Source of the DNA: a virus
Virus record (IMG/VR): IMGVR_UViG_3300007960_000080
Span: 1-35,082 of that record
DNA length: 35,082 nt
Strand: one strand, 5' to 3'
Of this stretch, positions 33,669 to 35,082 are shown in pieces. The notes under the pieces are model-generated. The model saw only the letters and a list, made by a program, of their open reading frames with translations. It did no database searches and was not told the origin of the DNA. Each line of letters begins with the position of its first letter. Positions within the stretch are counted from its first letter, which is position 1. The position numbers were made by a program, and so were the translations under genes.

Positions 33669-34253
33669 TTATGGTACTAGACTGGTGGGACTAAACAAGA
33701 TCTCGATAAGACCTCTGACTGGTTTCCAAGTATGTTGGAAAATAGCAGTACCTGGTTCTGTTACTCGAAGTTCTAAGAAACCATAGATAGGTGCATCTAC
33801 AGCTGGACTTACATTATAATTACCCCCAAGAGTATCAGGCAATTGTACATAAAGAGTTTGTGGATTGAATAGTTCCCAAAGAGGATCACTATCAGGAGGT
33901 GTAGCATTTACTCTTGCTGAACCTTCCGAGAGTTTATAATGTAAAGTGTTATATTCTACATATTCTTCAATATTATAGGCTGCAATTGCACTCCACACAC
34001 CTCTATTAGTACAAGTCCTTACAGTAAGAGCTTCTTGAATACCTGCAGGTTGTATAGTGGTAGGTTTACTACCTACACCATCATTGAGACCTTCAACCAC
34101 AGCTGCTTCAAAGATATATCCATCATTAACATCATCAACAAATTCTAATATAATTGGATACTCTATTTGTTCTCCTAATACTAATGAAAGAAGAATGCTG
34201 CCAGAATCATCAATTAAATCATTAGTGGCAGCTGTTATTCGGGTACGTGCCAT
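33669..34253 (-). CDS. Predicted virion protein with a chitin-binding-like segment
   Basis: This 194-residue protein is not assigned to a named family. Residues about 85-129 have the spacing of a short carbohydrate-binding module of the CBM5/12 kind: a Trp, then Y-x-EYVEYNTLHYKL, then a proline-rich turn ending in DPLWELF. Such modules are common in phage virion and fibre proteins. The C-terminal part is beta-rich. The gene starts in a TAATG overlap with the zinc-ribbon gene, has GAGGA upstream, and is followed nine bases later by a repeat protein, so the two are probably co-translated virion components. A receptor or surface-sugar role is inference. Confidence 0.6.
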   Translation of the reverse strand: MARTRITAATNDLIDDSGSILLSLVLGEQIEYPIILEFVDDVNDGYIFEAAVVEGLNDGVGSKPTTIQPAGIQEALTVRTCTNRGVWSAIAAYNIEEYVEYNTLHYKLSEGSARVNATPPDSDPLWELFNPQTLYVQLPDTLGGNYNVSPAVDAPIYGFLELRVTEPGTAIFQHTWKPVRGLIEILFSPTSLVP

Positions 34254-34525
34254 TATATGTCCTCATATTTCGTAAATTCGCCACAAAGAGCACACATCGC
34301 GCCTTCTGGCTCTAAGTAGAAATGCTCGTTACCACATTCACAAATTCTAACTTTTTCTGGAATCGTGAATCCCTCAAAAGCACCTTTAAATGCTTTACAT
34401 TCAGGACATTGTAATTCGGTTGTTCCTACAAGAGCTACAGCTGACCATGTATATCCACATTGAAGACAAACAGCTGGACCACTTATATGAGGTCTTTGTG
34501 CTGTTATGTCAATAACATCGCCCAT
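34253..34525 (-). CDS. Small double zinc-ribbon protein
   Basis: A 90-residue protein with four cysteine pairs: C20-x2-C23 and C40-x2-C43 form one predicted zinc ribbon, and C62-x-C64 with C78-x2-C81 a second, rubredoxin-like one. Such ribbons bind zinc and usually contact nucleic acid or protein; no more specific role can be read here. I chose the ATG at 34525 because GAGGA lies seven bases upstream. A GTG at 34570 would add 15 residues but lacks a comparable site and overlaps the minigene. It lies directly after the large terminase gene, so a packaging or late-transcription role is possible, but that is inference. Its TAA overlaps the next ATG by one base. Confidence 0.75.
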   Translation of the reverse strand: MGDVIDITAQRPHISGPAVCLQCGYTWSAVALVGTTELQCPECKAFKGAFEGFTIPEKVRICECGNEHFYLEPEGAMCALCGEFTKYEDI

Positions 34526-34535
34526 AAGTCTATCC

Positions 34536-34580
34536 TCATAAGCTGACTGTAGCACCAGATTTAAAAACACTAGTTATCAT
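34536..34580 (-). CDS. Possible 14-codon minigene or leader peptide
   Basis: An ATG at 34580 follows a very good Shine-Dalgarno sequence, AAGGAG, with six bases of spacing. It encodes MITSVFKSGATVSL and stops at TGA (34538-34536), ten bases before the start of the zinc-ribbon gene. The stop codon sits within that gene's own ribosome site (TGAGGA). It may be a true microprotein, or a leader whose translation opens the site for the next gene. No family is recognised. The strong start signal is the only evidence. Confidence 0.4.
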   Translation of the reverse strand: MITSVFKSGATVSL

Positions 34581-34590
34581 TATTTACTCC

Positions 34591-35082
34591 TTAGAAATTA
34601 AAACCACGAGCAGTACTTTTAGTACCGAGCCTGATCGGATATAAGTATTCAATACCATACCTAATACCATCAGAGAAATGTTCAAGATTCTCTGTCTTAT
34701 CGATAGTAGCTGAATCAGGATTACGATCTAACCATTTAGTACGTTCTAGAGATTTAATCACACCTTTACATCTAGGATGTACATACATATCGATGTCACC
34801 AGCAGCTGTTTGTAGTTTCTTATTTACAGCAGCTACACTATCGACAATTGGCGGAGATTTTTCTCTAGCAAAAACGTTGAATCCTGCCTGCTTAAGAATA
34901 CTTAAATCAGTTTGTCCAACAGGAGCAGAAGATTTTTTAGACTTACCTGTAGGGTCAGGATAGACGTTTATTCTATGACCTTTATATTTCTCTCGGATAT
35001 ATTCCGCAAGATTTTCAGTATCAGGATGTCCTTGTGTTTCTTCAAGAATTTGTACTTGATTACCACGAATAGCAGAGAAGGA
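34591..35082 (-). CDS. terL: Terminase large subunit, C-terminal part (5' end outside window)
   Basis: The frame is open from the window edge to a TAA at 34591, giving the last 163 residues; the start and the ATPase domain lie beyond 35082. The protein cuts concatemeric phage DNA and pumps it into the prohead through the portal. The visible part matches the C-terminal nuclease region of large terminases: YPDPTGKSKKSSAP, then DLSILKQAGF, a VNKKLQ segment, VHPRCKGVIKSLERTKW, and near the end HFSDGIRYGIEYLYP, whose Asp is expected to be one of the nuclease metal ligands. These features are seen directly; the assignment rests on known family patterns. An internal ATG at 34788 would give only 65 residues and is not the start. 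The downstream minigene's ribosome site AAGGAG overlaps this stop codon. Confidence 0.92.
   Translation of the reverse strand, partial: SFSAIRGNQVQILEETQGHPDTENLAEYIREKYKGHRINVYPDPTGKSKKSSAPVGQTDLSILKQAGFNVFAREKSPPIVDSVAAVNKKLQTAAGDIDMYVHPRCKGVIKSLERTKWLDRNPDSATIDKTENLEHFSDGIRYGIEYLYPIRLGTKSTARGFNF

Overview
The window is about 35 kb of the virion and lysis part of a tailed, double-stranded DNA phage genome. Every convincing gene lies on the minus strand, so transcription runs from position 35082 towards 1. The sequence is AT-rich, and genes are packed head to tail with ATGA or TAATG overlaps and good Shine-Dalgarno sequences. The lambda-like tail module, with a chaperone frameshift, a 1772-residue tape measure and a J-like tip protein but no sheath or baseplate genes, points to a siphovirus. 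A Gram-negative host is likely but not shown by the sequence. No integrase, repressor, tRNA, CRISPR array or insertion sequence is visible.

Region by region, in transcription order. (1) 35082-34253: C-terminal end of the large terminase, a 14-codon minigene and a double zinc-ribbon protein. (2) 34253-27690: virion and receptor-contact proteins, including an 18-residue-repeat protein and a 961-residue LamG/SPRY-type fibre protein. (3) 27678-26610: a probable lysis group with a DUF1353 protein, a three-helix holin with two possible starts and a single-pass membrane protein; no endolysin is recognisable. (4) 26588-21167: a second block of virion proteins, a Trp-repeat microprotein and a small acidic protein. 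(5) 21165-12958: DUF4055 portal, a 1542-residue minor-head/RNA polymerase fusion, scaffold and major capsid protein. (6) 12943-1: head-tail connectors, tail terminator, tail tube, chaperones G and GT, tape measure, distal tail proteins, the J-like protein and a partial gene running off the window.

The outstanding feature is the 1542-residue protein encoded at 14978-19606. Its first 250 residues look like a Mu gpF / SPP1 gp7 minor head protein. Its C-terminal two thirds carries, in order, the catalytic motifs of a T7/N4-type single-subunit RNA polymerase: DxRxR, the motif A aspartate, motif B R-x3-K-x7-YG and the motif C HD. The reading is that the phage builds a polymerase into the portal vertex and delivers it with the DNA, as N4 does with its virion polymerase, but by a different route into the capsid.

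Regulation inside the long operon seems to sit in a few non-coding gaps. The gap before the scaffold gene holds several short inverted repeats. The gap after the tail-tube gene can fold as a three-way junction. A terminator-like hairpin lies just before the tape-measure gene. The first two gaps share an identical 10-base motif at a similar distance from the next start codon. No stretch longer than 300 bases is without a gene.
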